This document shows positions 45,878 to 55,800 of a stretch of 64,000 bases of DNA, piece by piece. The stretch is from Dolichospermum planctonicum. GTDB lineage: Bacteria; Cyanobacteriota; Cyanobacteriia; Cyanobacteriales; Nostocaceae. Both the position numbers and the translations under genes were made by a program. How positions within the stretch are numbered: position 1 is the stretch's first letter; each line of letters begins with the position of its first letter. The stretch lies in the NCBI RefSeq assembly GCF_005402965.1, contig NZ_BJCF01000005.1, forward strand, positions 94,327 to 158,326. Reading direction: 5' to 3'. The notes under the pieces were generated by a model. The model saw only the letters and a list, made by a program, of their open reading frames with translations, did no database searches and had not been told where the DNA came from.

Positions 45878-46675
45878 TTATGTTTGTGCAACTAATTTCC
45901 AACTTACCATCATTAAAATTCCATAAATAGTAAATCTTAGTGGACTCAGAGGGATAATCTCACAAAGTTTCGCACCGATAATCACTCCGGGAACAGAACC
46001 TATCCAAATTGGGATTACTAAATTTAAATCAACAGTTCCCAATGTCAGATGTCCCAAAGATGTAAATATTAATAAAATTGCTGCTTGAGTAATATCTGTA
46101 CCCACTAATTTACGGGCTTCTAACCGGAAAAATGTCATCAAAACCAGCGCAAAAATAGAACCTGATGAAACGCTGGTCATACCCACACAGAAACCTAAAA
46201 TTCCACCAATAATTACGGTAATCAAACGTCCTTTATTGGTGTTTACATTTAATTGTGGCAGTTCGGGTAAATTGATTTTGGGAAAAAAAGTCACTAAAAA
46301 CATTTGTATTAATGCTGTCAATGTGACTATAACAATCATTACTCCTAATAACCGTAGCAACAGCCTATCTATGTGATGTTCTCCAGTCTTTCTCAGTTGG
46401 TATAAAACTGCTACACCCAGCAATGAACCAGAAACGCTACCCATTGCCAGCCATTTAACTAAATCTACATCAATGGTTTTTTGTTGCCAGTGTTTCCAAC
46501 TCCCTACTACTTTCATTAATGTAGCAGCTACAACATCAGAACTGATAGCAATAGAAGGCGGTACGTGAAAGAAAAAAATCAACATAGGAGTGATCAAAGA
46601 CGCTCCACCTATTCCTGTTATACCAACAATCATGCCAATAAAAAAGCTAAAAATGGGTAATAATAAGTAGTCCAT
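45878..46675 (-). CDS. TauE/SafE family membrane permease
   Basis: 265 residues, about eight membrane segments. FFIGMIVGITGIGGASLITPMLI and GFCVGMTSVSSGSIFALVL are the paired glycine-rich motifs of the family. Substrates of this family include sulfite, sulfonates and other anions; specificity is not readable here. Divergent from a second TauE gene. Confidence 0.88.
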   Translation of the reverse strand: MDYLLLPIFSFFIGMIVGITGIGGASLITPMLIFFFHVPPSIAISSDVVAATLMKVVGSWKHWQQKTIDVDLVKWLAMGSVSGSLLGVAVLYQLRKTGEHHIDRLLLRLLGVMIVIVTLTALIQMFLVTFFPKINLPELPQLNVNTNKGRLITVIIGGILGFCVGMTSVSSGSIFALVLMTFFRLEARKLVGTDITQAAILLIFTSLGHLTLGTVDLNLVIPIWIGSVPGVIIGAKLCEIIPLSPLRFTIYGILMMVSWKLVAQT

Positions 46676-47040
46676 ATTCCTATTTAATAGTGTGTTTTAG
46701 TTGTGACGTGAAAATATTCAAGGATCACTTTTTCTATTTGGTGAACATCCATGGTGTGATTTTTCAAATTTGCATAAAATACTAAAACCAGATTGATTTA
46801 CCGTAGTTTAACATTAAACTTATCAAAAGTCTAGTGTCAGTCTCTATAAATTAATCCATATTTTTATGATGATATTGCATAGTAGAGATGATCATAGAAA
46901 CTACAGTTATGTGGGATTGTATTCTTCATAAAACTAAATAAATAGTCAATTGAAAAAATATGATATTCTCAATTTTGTAGCCTAATAAAAAGACGAAATT
47001 TATAGCTGTCTTATGGGTATACCAGTCTTGAGAAAATAGA
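46676..47040. other. 365-base divergent spacer of two TauE genes
   Basis: AT-rich, presumably holding both promoters. I see no palindrome strong enough to name as the Rrf2 operator. Confidence 0.5.
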
Positions 47041-47898
47041 TTGAAAAAAGAGGGCCTAAAATTGAGCATACTAGCATTTTCTTTACTAGTTTGGCTGGGT
47101 TCATTTAGCGCCGGCCTAGTAGGTGCATTAACGGGTTTAGGTGGTGGAGTTGTCATAGTTCCATTATTAACTTCCGTCTTTGGTGTTGATATTCGCTATG
47201 CGGTTGGTGCATCATTAGTATCAGTAATTGCCACATCCTTAGGTTCAGCTTCTACATACATTAAAAAAGGCTACGCCAATTTACGCTTAGGAATGTTCCT
47301 GGAAGTAGCCACCACTATTGGCGCACTTATTGGTGCTTTACTGACAGTCCACGTACCAGTAAAAATACTATGCTTAATTTTAGCAATTGTGCTAATTTAT
47401 TCAGCATATCTGTCTCAACGACCCAGACCAGAACAAACAGAAATTATTGCACCAGATCCTTTAGCAGAATATCTGCAACTTAATGGTACTTACCCCAGTC
47501 ATGACCGTGTAATACCCTATCAGGTCTATGCTTTACCTGCTGGGTTCAGTATTATGTTAGTAGCAGGAATGCTTTCCGGTTTATTGGGAATTGGTTCGGG
47601 AGCATTCAAAGTATTGGCTATGGACCAAGCCATGGGTCTACCTTTTAAAGTTTCCACCACCACAAGCAATTTTATGATTGGTGTCACAGCTGCAGCTTCT
47701 TCTGGTGTTTATTTAACCCATGGATATATAGATCCGGGTTTATCCATGCCAGTCATGTTAGGAGTATTACCAGGTGCTTTTTTGGGTGCGAGAATCTTAA
47801 TGGGTGCTAAAACCCAGATTTTGAGAATTATTTTCAGCTTTGTGTTGGTATTAATGGCATTAAAAATGGTCTACAACAGTCTCATAGGGAGTGTGTGA
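47041..47898 (+). CDS. TauE/SafE family membrane permease, second copy
   Basis: 285 residues from TTG 47041 (a TTG at 47062 is also possible; no ATG fits). Motifs FSAGLVGALTGLGGGVVIVPLL and AGMLSGLLGIGSGAFKVLA mark the family. It is only distantly like the 45878 gene, so they are not a recent duplicate. DUF1634 follows in the same operon, overlapping or touching the stop. Confidence 0.87.
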   Translation: MKKEGLKLSILAFSLLVWLGSFSAGLVGALTGLGGGVVIVPLLTSVFGVDIRYAVGASLVSVIATSLGSASTYIKKGYANLRLGMFLEVATTIGALIGALLTVHVPVKILCLILAIVLIYSAYLSQRPRPEQTEIIAPDPLAEYLQLNGTYPSHDRVIPYQVYALPAGFSIMLVAGMLSGLLGIGSGAFKVLAMDQAMGLPFKVSTTTSNFMIGVTAAASSGVYLTHGYIDPGLSMPVMLGVLPGAFLGARILMGAKTQILRIIFSFVLVLMALKMVYNSLIGSV

Positions 47899-47900
47899 TT

Positions 47901-48455
47901 ATGTATAAATTAAATTCTGGTTTTCGGTGGACTTCCTCAGCACAAATGGAAACAGAATTTGGAAACCTCGCTTTTAAACCGGAGGAAGAAGATTCTGATC
48001 TTCAACATTTAAAAGAACAATACCTCACTCACACAGTACAAAATTATCATGATCAAATTGTTAGCAATCAAAAACTGACAAAATCAACAACTGAACAAAA
48101 GTTAGAATACTTACTCAGCAAATTACTCATGTACGGAGTTTTAATTGCTAGTTATGTAGTATTATCTGGGGGTATTTTATACTTAATTAATCATGGCTCG
48201 GATATTGCTGAATATCAAGTATTTATAGGTACAGAATCTCAATTTCACTCACCAACAGGTGTAGTCAATGCCGCTTTTACGGGTAGTTCTCAGGGAATCA
48301 TTCAACTAGGACTGTTAATACTAATTGCTGTCCCTATCTTGCGTGTAATTATCTCTTTATTAACGTTTCTGTTAGAGGGAGAATTTATTTATGTAATTAT
48401 TACCTCATTAGTGCTTGCTAGTCTAACTTACAGCATAGTCGGGGCGTATTACTAA
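47901..48455 (+). CDS. DUF1634 membrane protein, partner of the TauE-like permease
   Basis: 184 residues from ATG 47901; a GTG at 47895 overlapping the previous stop is an alternative. Three membrane segments (about 78-96, 138-155, 160-182). DUF1634 is commonly encoded beside TauE/SafE permeases and is presumed to be an accessory subunit. A 60-residue cytoplasmic N-terminus, longer than in many members, carries acidic and glutamine-rich stretches. Confidence 0.82.
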   Translation: MYKLNSGFRWTSSAQMETEFGNLAFKPEEEDSDLQHLKEQYLTHTVQNYHDQIVSNQKLTKSTTEQKLEYLLSKLLMYGVLIASYVVLSGGILYLINHGSDIAEYQVFIGTESQFHSPTGVVNAAFTGSSQGIIQLGLLILIAVPILRVIISLLTFLLEGEFIYVIITSLVLASLTYSIVGAYY

Positions 48456-48609
48456 TATAACTGGCCTTGAACACATCAAAATATCATACAACTAATTTTA
48501 GGAGTTTGAAGTACCAGGGTGTAGAATATGAATTGAGGACAAATCTAGCCTTGGTTTGTACCAAAATCAGCAGTTTGATTGTTCAGATGTGTATTTTTGT
48601 GTTGATATT

Positions 48610-48633
48610 TATCCTATCCCCCTGGATAGGATA
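48610..48633. repeat. perfect 10-base inverted repeat
   Basis: TATCCTATCC and GGATAGGATA around a 4-base loop, after DUF1634. No T-run follows; dispersed palindrome or weak terminator. Confidence 0.65.
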
Positions 48634-48712
48634 TCATGCTACGAAGTGAGAGAAATAATCTAGGGACTTTCTAGGGTTCTCTCCTTGTTTTGGTTATCTT
48701 GAGGAACTCATT

Positions 48713-49834
48713 GTGGTTGCAACCCCGGAAAAACTGCACGCTACCCATAGCCACGAGCATCTACCCACTAAAGACCGTGTAGCCGTGTTACTCATGGGCT
48801 ATGGCGAAGTTGAGAGCTACGAAGATTTTGCTAATTATAACGAACAAGCTTTAAATTTACTGACTGCTAAATTCGCTCCTGTTCCTACTTGGATTTATCC
48901 CCCTTTAGCCAAGCTTTTGGCATTATTTGATCGTCATGAATGGGGACACACACACCACGATTTTATCTCGCCACACAATGCCATCTTTGAAAGACAAAGA
49001 GCAGGTATTGAACACGAATTACAACATAAATGGGGTAATGGTGTTCAAGTTTTCAAAGCCTTTAACTTTTGCGCTCCTTTTTTACCAAATCAAGTTTTAG
49101 CCGAAATTAAAAATCAAGGTTTTAGCAAACTGCTGATTTATCCATTATTGGTGGTTGATTCCATTTTTACCAGCGGTATTGCCATTGAACAAGTGAATAA
49201 TGCCCTGGTAGAATTAGCTGATGGTGATGAACATTGGATCAAAGCTCAAAGATATATTCCTTCCTTCTATAATGAGCCAAAATATATTGATTTAATGGCG
49301 CATTTGGTAGAAGAAAAAATTCATACTGATTTGGCTACAGGTTATTTACCTTCGCAAATTGGTATTATCCTGATGAATCATGGTTGTCCCCACAAAGCCA
49401 AAGGCTTTACGTCGGGAATTGATGAAAGTCAAGCCATGTACGAGTTAGTTAGAAACAAGTTAATTAACAATTATCCGTTAATTTCTGTAGGCTGGTTGAA
49501 TCATGATACTCCATTAATTGAATGGACACAACCAAATGCTACCCAAGCTGCTCAAAATTTGATTCAATTGGGTGCAAAGGTAATTCTATTTATGCCTATT
49601 GGTTTTGCAACGGAAAATCATGAAACTTTGTTAGATGTTCACCACATTATTCATGATTTGGAAAAACAACATCCAGATGTAGATTATTTACAAATGGCTT
49701 GTGTGAATGATCATCCCCAATTTTTAGCTATGGCTGCTGAATGGGCAAATGTACATATTGCCGAGTTAATGGCAACAGAAGGAATGGCTGTTAATTCACA
49801 TTCAGCTATTACTCATCATCACCATCATCATTAG
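48713..49834 (+). CDS. ferrochelatase/CbiX-superfamily chelatase-like protein with C-terminal poly-His
   Basis: 373 residues from a GTG supported by GAGGAA six bases upstream. LLMGYGEVESYEDFANYN, YPLLVVDSIFTSGI and ILMNHGCPHKAKGFTSG follow the chelatase (HemH/CbiX) fold; candidate metal ligands are in the second half. Histidines are unusually dense: HATHSHEH near the N-terminus, HEWGHTHHDF, and six consecutive His at 368-373. Natural His tails in chelatases often store or deliver Ni or Co. Which metal and tetrapyrrole are used is not readable. Confidence 0.8.
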   Translation: MVATPEKLHATHSHEHLPTKDRVAVLLMGYGEVESYEDFANYNEQALNLLTAKFAPVPTWIYPPLAKLLALFDRHEWGHTHHDFISPHNAIFERQRAGIEHELQHKWGNGVQVFKAFNFCAPFLPNQVLAEIKNQGFSKLLIYPLLVVDSIFTSGIAIEQVNNALVELADGDEHWIKAQRYIPSFYNEPKYIDLMAHLVEEKIHTDLATGYLPSQIGIILMNHGCPHKAKGFTSGIDESQAMYELVRNKLINNYPLISVGWLNHDTPLIEWTQPNATQAAQNLIQLGAKVILFMPIGFATENHETLLDVHHIIHDLEKQHPDVDYLQMACVNDHPQFLAMAAEWANVHIAELMATEGMAVNSHSAITHHHHHH

Positions 49835-49871
49835 CAATTAGGGCGGTGAGAAATCGCATCTACACAAACAA

Positions 49872-49889
49872 AACCCACTTAGGTGGGTT
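49872..49889 (+). terminator. hairpin 1 after the chelatase gene
   Basis: AACCCAC/GTGGGTT, 7 pairs and 4-base loop, very like the hairpin after tldE (3432). Confidence 0.55.
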
Positions 49890-49910
49890 GAAAATATTGA
49901 ATTTTTTATT

Positions 49911-49934
49911 AGTCCACACAGGTGGACTTTTTTT
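49911..49934 (+). terminator. rho-independent terminator after the chelatase gene
   Basis: AGTCCAC/GTGGACT stem, 4-base loop ACAG, then seven Ts. Textbook form. Confidence 0.92.
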
Positions 49935-50339
49935 CTACCTCTTCTCGTTGCGTAAGTTCTGTTATTGCATCATTATGTATGGTTAATACCACACCGCGCT
50001 ATTTTCAAGTTAAACAAGTTAAACTTGTAGCAACACAATTTATAGCTAAGGCTGCATTCAATGTTTGTTAATGCGATCGCTTATTTCTCACAAGAGAGAT
50101 TGAATATATTTATCTTCAAAATTTACCTATCTTAATTGATTCTTTGACTGCTCAATTTTATGCTAGGCTGTTAATTACCACTAGATTAACTTATCAATAT
50201 TATTGATTTATCTCTATAGTTACTAAAAATCATTCCCATCAGCCAAAAAGTCATGAAAAGTTAAATGATCCATAAGTATAGCTAAAATCGTCAGTAAAGT
50301 GAATAACATAGATCAAATATTTTTCGATGTAGGTCTTAA
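49935..50339. other. 405-base region without a recognised gene
   Basis: AT-rich, with a HIP1 octamer and a 9-base tandem duplication (50006-50023). No tRNA or coding frame seen. Confidence 0.5.
50006..50023. repeat. 9-base perfect tandem duplication
   Basis: CAAGTTAAA occurs twice head to tail. Confidence 0.8.
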
Positions 50340-50708
50340 ATGGAATCACTAGAAAAACAAATTCTCACCTTAACCCAGAAAGTTAATGCCATCTATGAAA
50401 TAATTGCCAGGCTGGATATGCGGCTATCCCAAGCCTTGTCAGATTCGTCTTTGGAGAAATTACCAGCCATAGAACATTATCTAGAAAAGAAACAGCCTCA
50501 AGGGTATAAGTCCAAAGAATTGGAGCATAAATTGGAGCATAAAGATGTTTTAACAGATTCTATGATCTATCCAGACATAAATTATCAAGCCAGAGATAGA
50601 CAAATAACCCCAGAAATTCAAATTCAACGGTTAACAACCCAGTTAACCGCAGCCTATCACCGCATTGCAGCCCTAGAAGAACAGTTACTTAGACAGAGGA
50701 TTTCTTAG
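50340..50708 (+). CDS. small coiled-coil protein, unknown function
   Basis: 122 residues. Coiled-coil heptads at both ends (LEKQILTLTQKVNAIYEIIARL and IQRLTTQLTAAYHRIAALEEQLL). An in-frame 12-base duplication gives LEHKLEHK. No membrane segment or motif. It converges on the CobT-like gene, with only 4 bases between the two stops. Confidence 0.65.
   Translation: MESLEKQILTLTQKVNAIYEIIARLDMRLSQALSDSSLEKLPAIEHYLEKKQPQGYKSKELEHKLEHKDVLTDSMIYPDINYQARDRQITPEIQIQRLTTQLTAAYHRIAALEEQLLRQRIS
50518..50541. repeat. 12-base perfect tandem duplication, in frame
   Basis: AATTGGAGCATA occurs twice; keeps the frame and doubles a LEHK segment. Confidence 0.9.
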
Positions 50709-50727
50709 TTTCTTACTTAGTTTCTTG
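50704..50727. repeat. 12-base near-perfect duplication over the cobT stop
   Basis: CTTAGTTTCTTA then CTTAGTTTCTTG (11 of 12). It spans the stop codon of the minus-strand CobT-like gene and the end of the coiled-coil gene. Confidence 0.85.
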
Positions 50728-51828
50728 GTTGCTGCTAAGTTTTTCCATTTCCGCTTCTATAGCCGCTAACAGTTGATTTTGCTGCCAATTTTGACTTAAG
50801 GAAGCAGCAATACAGGCCGCACCAGCACCAACACCTTCTTTCACAAAACCCCTTTCATAAGCTTGAAGTTGGGGATATCGAGAATTAGCAAAACTCAATT
50901 TTGTTGCTAATAAGGGAGGAATGCTGTTTTTACTGAAACTCTGGGCTAGATCAATTGTTGCACCGGTAGGATCTTCCGCTACCCAGCGGGTTGTACCAAT
51001 GACAATTTCTGCGGGTTTCCAGGATAAAGAGTATGTGTGGGCGATCGCTTGAATTAAAGCATAGACCGCCAACATCTGCGTACCCCCACCCAATAATACC
51101 CCACAACTTCGACTAGCAGCGATCGCCATTCCTGCTACTACCACTTGCATTGGATCTCCTACCGCTGCTACAAGTTCTAAAGGATCTACTGAGGAAGATA
51201 TTTTTACTTTTGCTAATCCAGTCTGTACTAAATCCCATTTTTGCTTATGATTACACACAGCATGACTACTATTAACCTTATCAACCGCATCAATACCCAA
51301 CCCCGTTAAAATAGCTAAAGCTGTTGTTGTTCCCCCGACGACGCACTCACTTAAAATTAAATAACTATTAGCAGCATCATAACTTAATTGAGAACCCCAG
51401 CGTAATCCCTCTGTTAACAATTGTTTAACCGTAGCTATATCCATAGCCGCACCCTGACTTAAACACCTGGCGGCCATACCACCTAAATCTATTAATGGTA
51501 CTGGTGGAATATGTAACAATCCCGCATTAAACAGGTAAACAGGGATGTGTAAATTAGCCACCACCGCCCGGGAAATCAGCACAGGAGAGGCACCCGAAGT
51601 CAAGGGAGGGAGGGGATACTTAGGGTAATATTCAGGGCCGTAATAGAGAAATTCTGCATCAGCGCAAGCCGTATATTGGCGGTCTTCTGGAGTTAAACCA
51701 GCCGCAGAAATACCAGGAATTAAACCAGTTTCCGTAAATCCTAAAATACAAGCAAATATTGGTAATTTACCTCGATAGCGATGAAGCCATGCTTCCCCAA
51801 GAGATACCTGTGTGTATATATTAATCAT
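50713..51828 (-). CDS. cobT: CobT-like nicotinate mononucleotide phosphoribosyltransferase (TIGR00303 type)
   Basis: 371 residues. The pattern LSECVVGGTTTALAILTGLGIDAV and GVLLGGGTQMLAVYALIQA, with the C-terminal KEGVGAGAACIAASL, identifies the TIGR00303 cyanobacterial/archaeal branch of CobT. It activates the lower-ligand base of cobamides. Cyanobacteria make pseudocobalamin, so adenine may be the base here (inference). Overlaps the upstream DUF2232 gene by 8 bases, so cotranslated. Confidence 0.82.
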   Translation of the reverse strand: MINIYTQVSLGEAWLHRYRGKLPIFACILGFTETGLIPGISAAGLTPEDRQYTACADAEFLYYGPEYYPKYPLPPLTSGASPVLISRAVVANLHIPVYLFNAGLLHIPPVPLIDLGGMAARCLSQGAAMDIATVKQLLTEGLRWGSQLSYDAANSYLILSECVVGGTTTALAILTGLGIDAVDKVNSSHAVCNHKQKWDLVQTGLAKVKISSSVDPLELVAAVGDPMQVVVAGMAIAASRSCGVLLGGGTQMLAVYALIQAIAHTYSLSWKPAEIVIGTTRWVAEDPTGATIDLAQSFSKNSIPPLLATKLSFANSRYPQLQAYERGFVKEGVGAGAACIAASLSQNWQQNQLLAAIEAEMEKLSSNQETK

Positions 51829-52531
51829 AATCCATTAAGACCTGTATCCAACGTGGTGGCCGGGGAATAGAATTACCAATAGCGTCCAAAAGTAACCAGG
51901 CGACAAGGTGAACTATAAATAAGTAAATAAAATTATTAATGAGAATTAAAGCGATCGCTCCTAATTGAATTAACAATAAATTGGGCGTTGTCAATAATTC
52001 CAAGTGTAAAAAAATCCAATCAATAATTGCCGTTACTTGGTTAATTACATAAACCCACAGGTCTTCACCGGATAACAGGGATAAAAACCACAGTCGGAAA
52101 AACACGCCTAAAGTCCCCAGCAAAGTCCCTAAAATGATAGAAACAATCCACGGTACACGACGATGCCAAGTAGCCCCTAATAGCACACCCATAAAGGCAA
52201 AAGGCATAACAAATAACAAACTGCGAACAGGTCCCATTAACACAGCTAATAGTAAACCAGAAGTCACTGCGGCCATCCAAGCTGCACGTTTCCCCCAACG
52301 TAAATATACTAAAGCGATGGGTATAGGAAAAAGTACCCGCAATACTGGACCTAGAGGAAAGTAAAAATTAATAAACCAAATTAAACTCGCCGTACTGGCT
52401 AAAAAAGCCGTTTCTACCATTTTTAACGGACTATCAACATTGAGAGATTGATACTGTAATTGGCTTTGGGTAGGAGATGCAAGAGATGGATCTGCCTCTG
52501 GTTCTTCTGGTAGGGAATCAACAATACTCAT
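51821..52531 (-). CDS. DUF2232 membrane protein
   Basis: 236 residues with about six membrane segments after a 35-residue proline/glutamate-rich N-terminus. Segment order fits DUF2232, a family with the substrate-binding (S) component look of ECF-type importers, conserved in cyanobacteria. Coupled to the cobT-like gene by an 8-base overlap, so a role in cobamide or precursor uptake is possible but unproven. Confidence 0.8.
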   Translation of the reverse strand: MSIVDSLPEEPEADPSLASPTQSQLQYQSLNVDSPLKMVETAFLASTASLIWFINFYFPLGPVLRVLFPIPIALVYLRWGKRAAWMAAVTSGLLLAVLMGPVRSLLFVMPFAFMGVLLGATWHRRVPWIVSIILGTLLGTLGVFFRLWFLSLLSGEDLWVYVINQVTAIIDWIFLHLELLTTPNLLLIQLGAIALILINNFIYLFIVHLVAWLLLDAIGNSIPRPPRWIQVLMDYD

Positions 52532-52865
52532 GGGGAGGTAATTAAATTAAACTATGGTTTTGCCAAAGCTGGTCGGGAATACTTGTATGTACGGCTTTTT
52601 ACTTATCCAGATTTTAGGGGTAATTGATCAATTGCCTCATGTTAATATAGCGCACAAACCTCCTATAGAATTGGTATTTTACTGTTAGCGTTTCACTAGA
52701 TTAAATATCACAAAAATTCAGCAATTATGGCATAATTGTCAAGGAATCAGCAGACCCGTACTAGCTTTGACAATGAATGTATAATAAAGGAATTTTCAGC
52801 TAACCAACTTCCGTAATTGTCAAGCTTTACACATTAACGTCCAATTTTCACTCAGGTAAATTAAC
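52532..52865. other. 334-base divergent spacer
   Basis: No gene, repeat or hairpin stands out between DUF2232 and the large plus-strand gene; presumably promoters of both. Confidence 0.5.
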
Positions 52866-55800
52866 GTGACTTCCCATACTGATGAAATTCAGCAACTAAT
52901 TGCAGATATTGATCACTTACTGTCCCACAGTGGTAAAGGTCTTTCTAAATTCCTATCTAACCAAAGACAAAGGGAAAAAGAGATTTTACAACGAGTGCAT
53001 GACTTTTTAGTTCAACTCAGCGAGCATCAAGTACAAGAGGATGAAATCCCAGCCGAAACAACTCAACCATCTCCCACACAACCATTATCATCCCTGTTGA
53101 CGCAATTTAACCAACAGAGTCATCCCCCTTTCGTCTTTGAGTCTACTTTAAGCGCATCAGAGGCAAGTAAGATTTCAACTGTAGAAATTAAACAAGAACT
53201 GACGGTTTTACTTCAGCCCTTACAAGCGGAATTATCAAGGCTCTTAGCAGAAAGAGCCAGTTTGATACAGGAAATTAGACAATTAGAACAAAAGCAATTG
53301 CAAAACCCTTCTTTCAGTCAGCAGTTCGCAAACCAAGAGCAGATCATTTCTCAATTCCTAGAAGTCCTCATGGGTCGCTTGGACGCGCATTTAAAATTAA
53401 ACGCTAGTCCTATAATTAATCCTAATCAACAGAATTTAGAAGCTATTACTGCTGCTATACAACCTATTTTGGAATCAGCAGAACGGGTAGAACAGTTAGC
53501 GAATTTAGCACGTAATTTAGATCAACGTTTGCTTTCCTTAGATGGAACTGTAAATATTGTTTTTGAGGCTTTAGAACACAATATTAACACCTATTATCAT
53601 TCCCTGTCCCAAGCACTAGCAAAAATGCACGGTCAGGGGATGCAAGGTGAACAGTTAATGGCAAATTTCCTGAATAATTTAACTCAATATTTACAACAGC
53701 AATCCCTAATTAGTGAGCCGTTGGTTTCTAGTGTGAACCCGGAAATAGCTGAGTATCCAGGTTGGGAAGAATTAAAAAAATTGCAAGATTTGTCTGGAGA
53801 AACTTCCCATGGGAAAATAACACCAGTTACTTTGGAAACAGAGTTATTACAGGAACAACCAAAATCTGTAAAGGAGTTAGAGTTAACAAGTTCTGATCAA
53901 GTAGATGATCTTTATGCAAGTTTCTTTAATACTGAAATTTCTTCACCACTAAATTTATCATTTTATCATGATCCTGTTCTCGAAGAAGATGGCAATTTAT
54001 CCACTGCTTCTGAAGTTGTTAGTGAAGTTGTTAGTAATGATTTATTAACACCTTCTATATCAGCAGAAGCACAAGAAGATTTGCTTTCAATTCCAAGCAT
54101 TAGGGGTGAATCACAAGATGCTCAGAACTACAATTACCAAACAATAATTTCCCATACTCCTAAAGAGGGTAAAGCAACAATTGAATTAGAAGAAAATAGT
54201 GCCGATACAATTACAGTTTTAACTGATTTGTTGATTGATACTAGTAATGAAGAAATCCTCTCGGAATCATCAAAAGATATTTCTGTGGTAATATTATCAC
54301 CAAGTACAGAATATGAAAATCAGGATTTGGGTTTTGATAACTATTTTTCCGCTGCTTCAGAGCGAGATTTACTATCTTTGTTAGATAATTTTGATCTACC
54401 ATTAGATTATGTAGATTATGATCAGGAATCTGCAACTAATTTAGATAATGAAATTCCTAGTCAGTTCGTAGATTTAAGTTCAATAACTGTAACAAACATA
54501 GAAGATAAAAAAGAAGATTTTTTCCAATCTCCAATTACTAGTCAGCAATCTCCAATCACTGCTATTCAACCTTCAATTACCAATGGTGGAAATAATGATC
54601 TTCTACCAGAAGATACTTTAAATTCTACTTGGTATTTAGGAATTGATGTAGGAACCACCGGAATTTCTGCGGCTTTATTAAATCACTCCAAATTAGTAGT
54701 TTATCCAATTTATTGGTCAGCAGAAAACCCAAATAGCAATACTGATTTTCAGCAATCATTCCGGTTACCTGCTGAAGTTTATTTACCTACAAATGCAGCT
54801 ACTAATCAGGAAAAAAGCGGAGAAACAGCCTTTCCCCAATCATCAGTTCCCTATCATCTTTATTCAGCACAATTAAAGCCCTATTTACAAATAGCAGTTC
54901 CCTACCAGCAAGCAGGCCAAAAATGGGAACCAATGTTACAATTAAATGAATTTTCCGCAGGTCCATTGATTTGGATCATTAGATCCCTCTCGAAACTACT
55001 CTTAACTTTGAGGTCTAGTCAAACTAGCACCACACCCGCTTTAATTGCTAATGCTGTGGGTATGAATACACAAACTTTCTCTAAAGTGATTAAAAATATC
55101 AGCGGTGTAATTTGTACCTGTCCTGCTAATTGGAGCGAACAATATCGCTTTAATATTCGGGAAGCCATTCTTACCAGTCAACTTGTCTCCCATCCCCAAC
55201 AAATCTTTTTTGTCGAGGAAGCGATCGCCACTCTACTACCAGAATTAGATAGTGTCAATGGCCAATCTATCCAAATTAGCGAAAATCAGGGTTTACAACC
55301 CTTAAAAATTAGTGATTATCCCGTGATGGGTAACACTTTAGCCATCAACATTGGCGCAATATCTACAGAAATGGCGCTGGTAGATATACCTGCAAATTTG
55401 GGAGAATTAACACACAAAGATTTCATGCTTCACAGTTTTGCCTATTCCGGGAAGGGCATCGAACAAGATATTATCTGTCAGTTACTACTACCACCAAAAT
55501 CCCGTCAACCTCGCCAAGCTGGACAAGACCATCATGAATCTGCTAATATTGATCCTTGGCATTGGCAACCGTCAATCCCTGGTTTAGACGAAATGCAATT
55601 TTCTAATTTAAGTTTAGAAGCATTGACATTACCTAAAGTGGGAGAACCAGATACACAAACGCGGATTCGTCTCCAGCAGTATCTAGAAAGTTCCGTTCTG
55701 GGACAAGCTTTATTAGACGCCGCTTTGGCCTTAAAGTTGATTTTACAGCATCAAGAAACCTTTACCCTAGAATTTGCTGATCAGAGTTGGACATTACAAC

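Noticed and set aside
45711..45926. 71-residue open frame on the plus strand
   Set aside because: Begins in a dispersed palindromic repeat and overlaps the end of the TauE gene on the other strand.
48467..48649. 60-residue frame with one hydrophobic segment, TTG start
   Set aside because: The end is coded by a perfect hairpin repeat, there is no good ribosome binding site, and I know no matching small family. A weak possibility remains.
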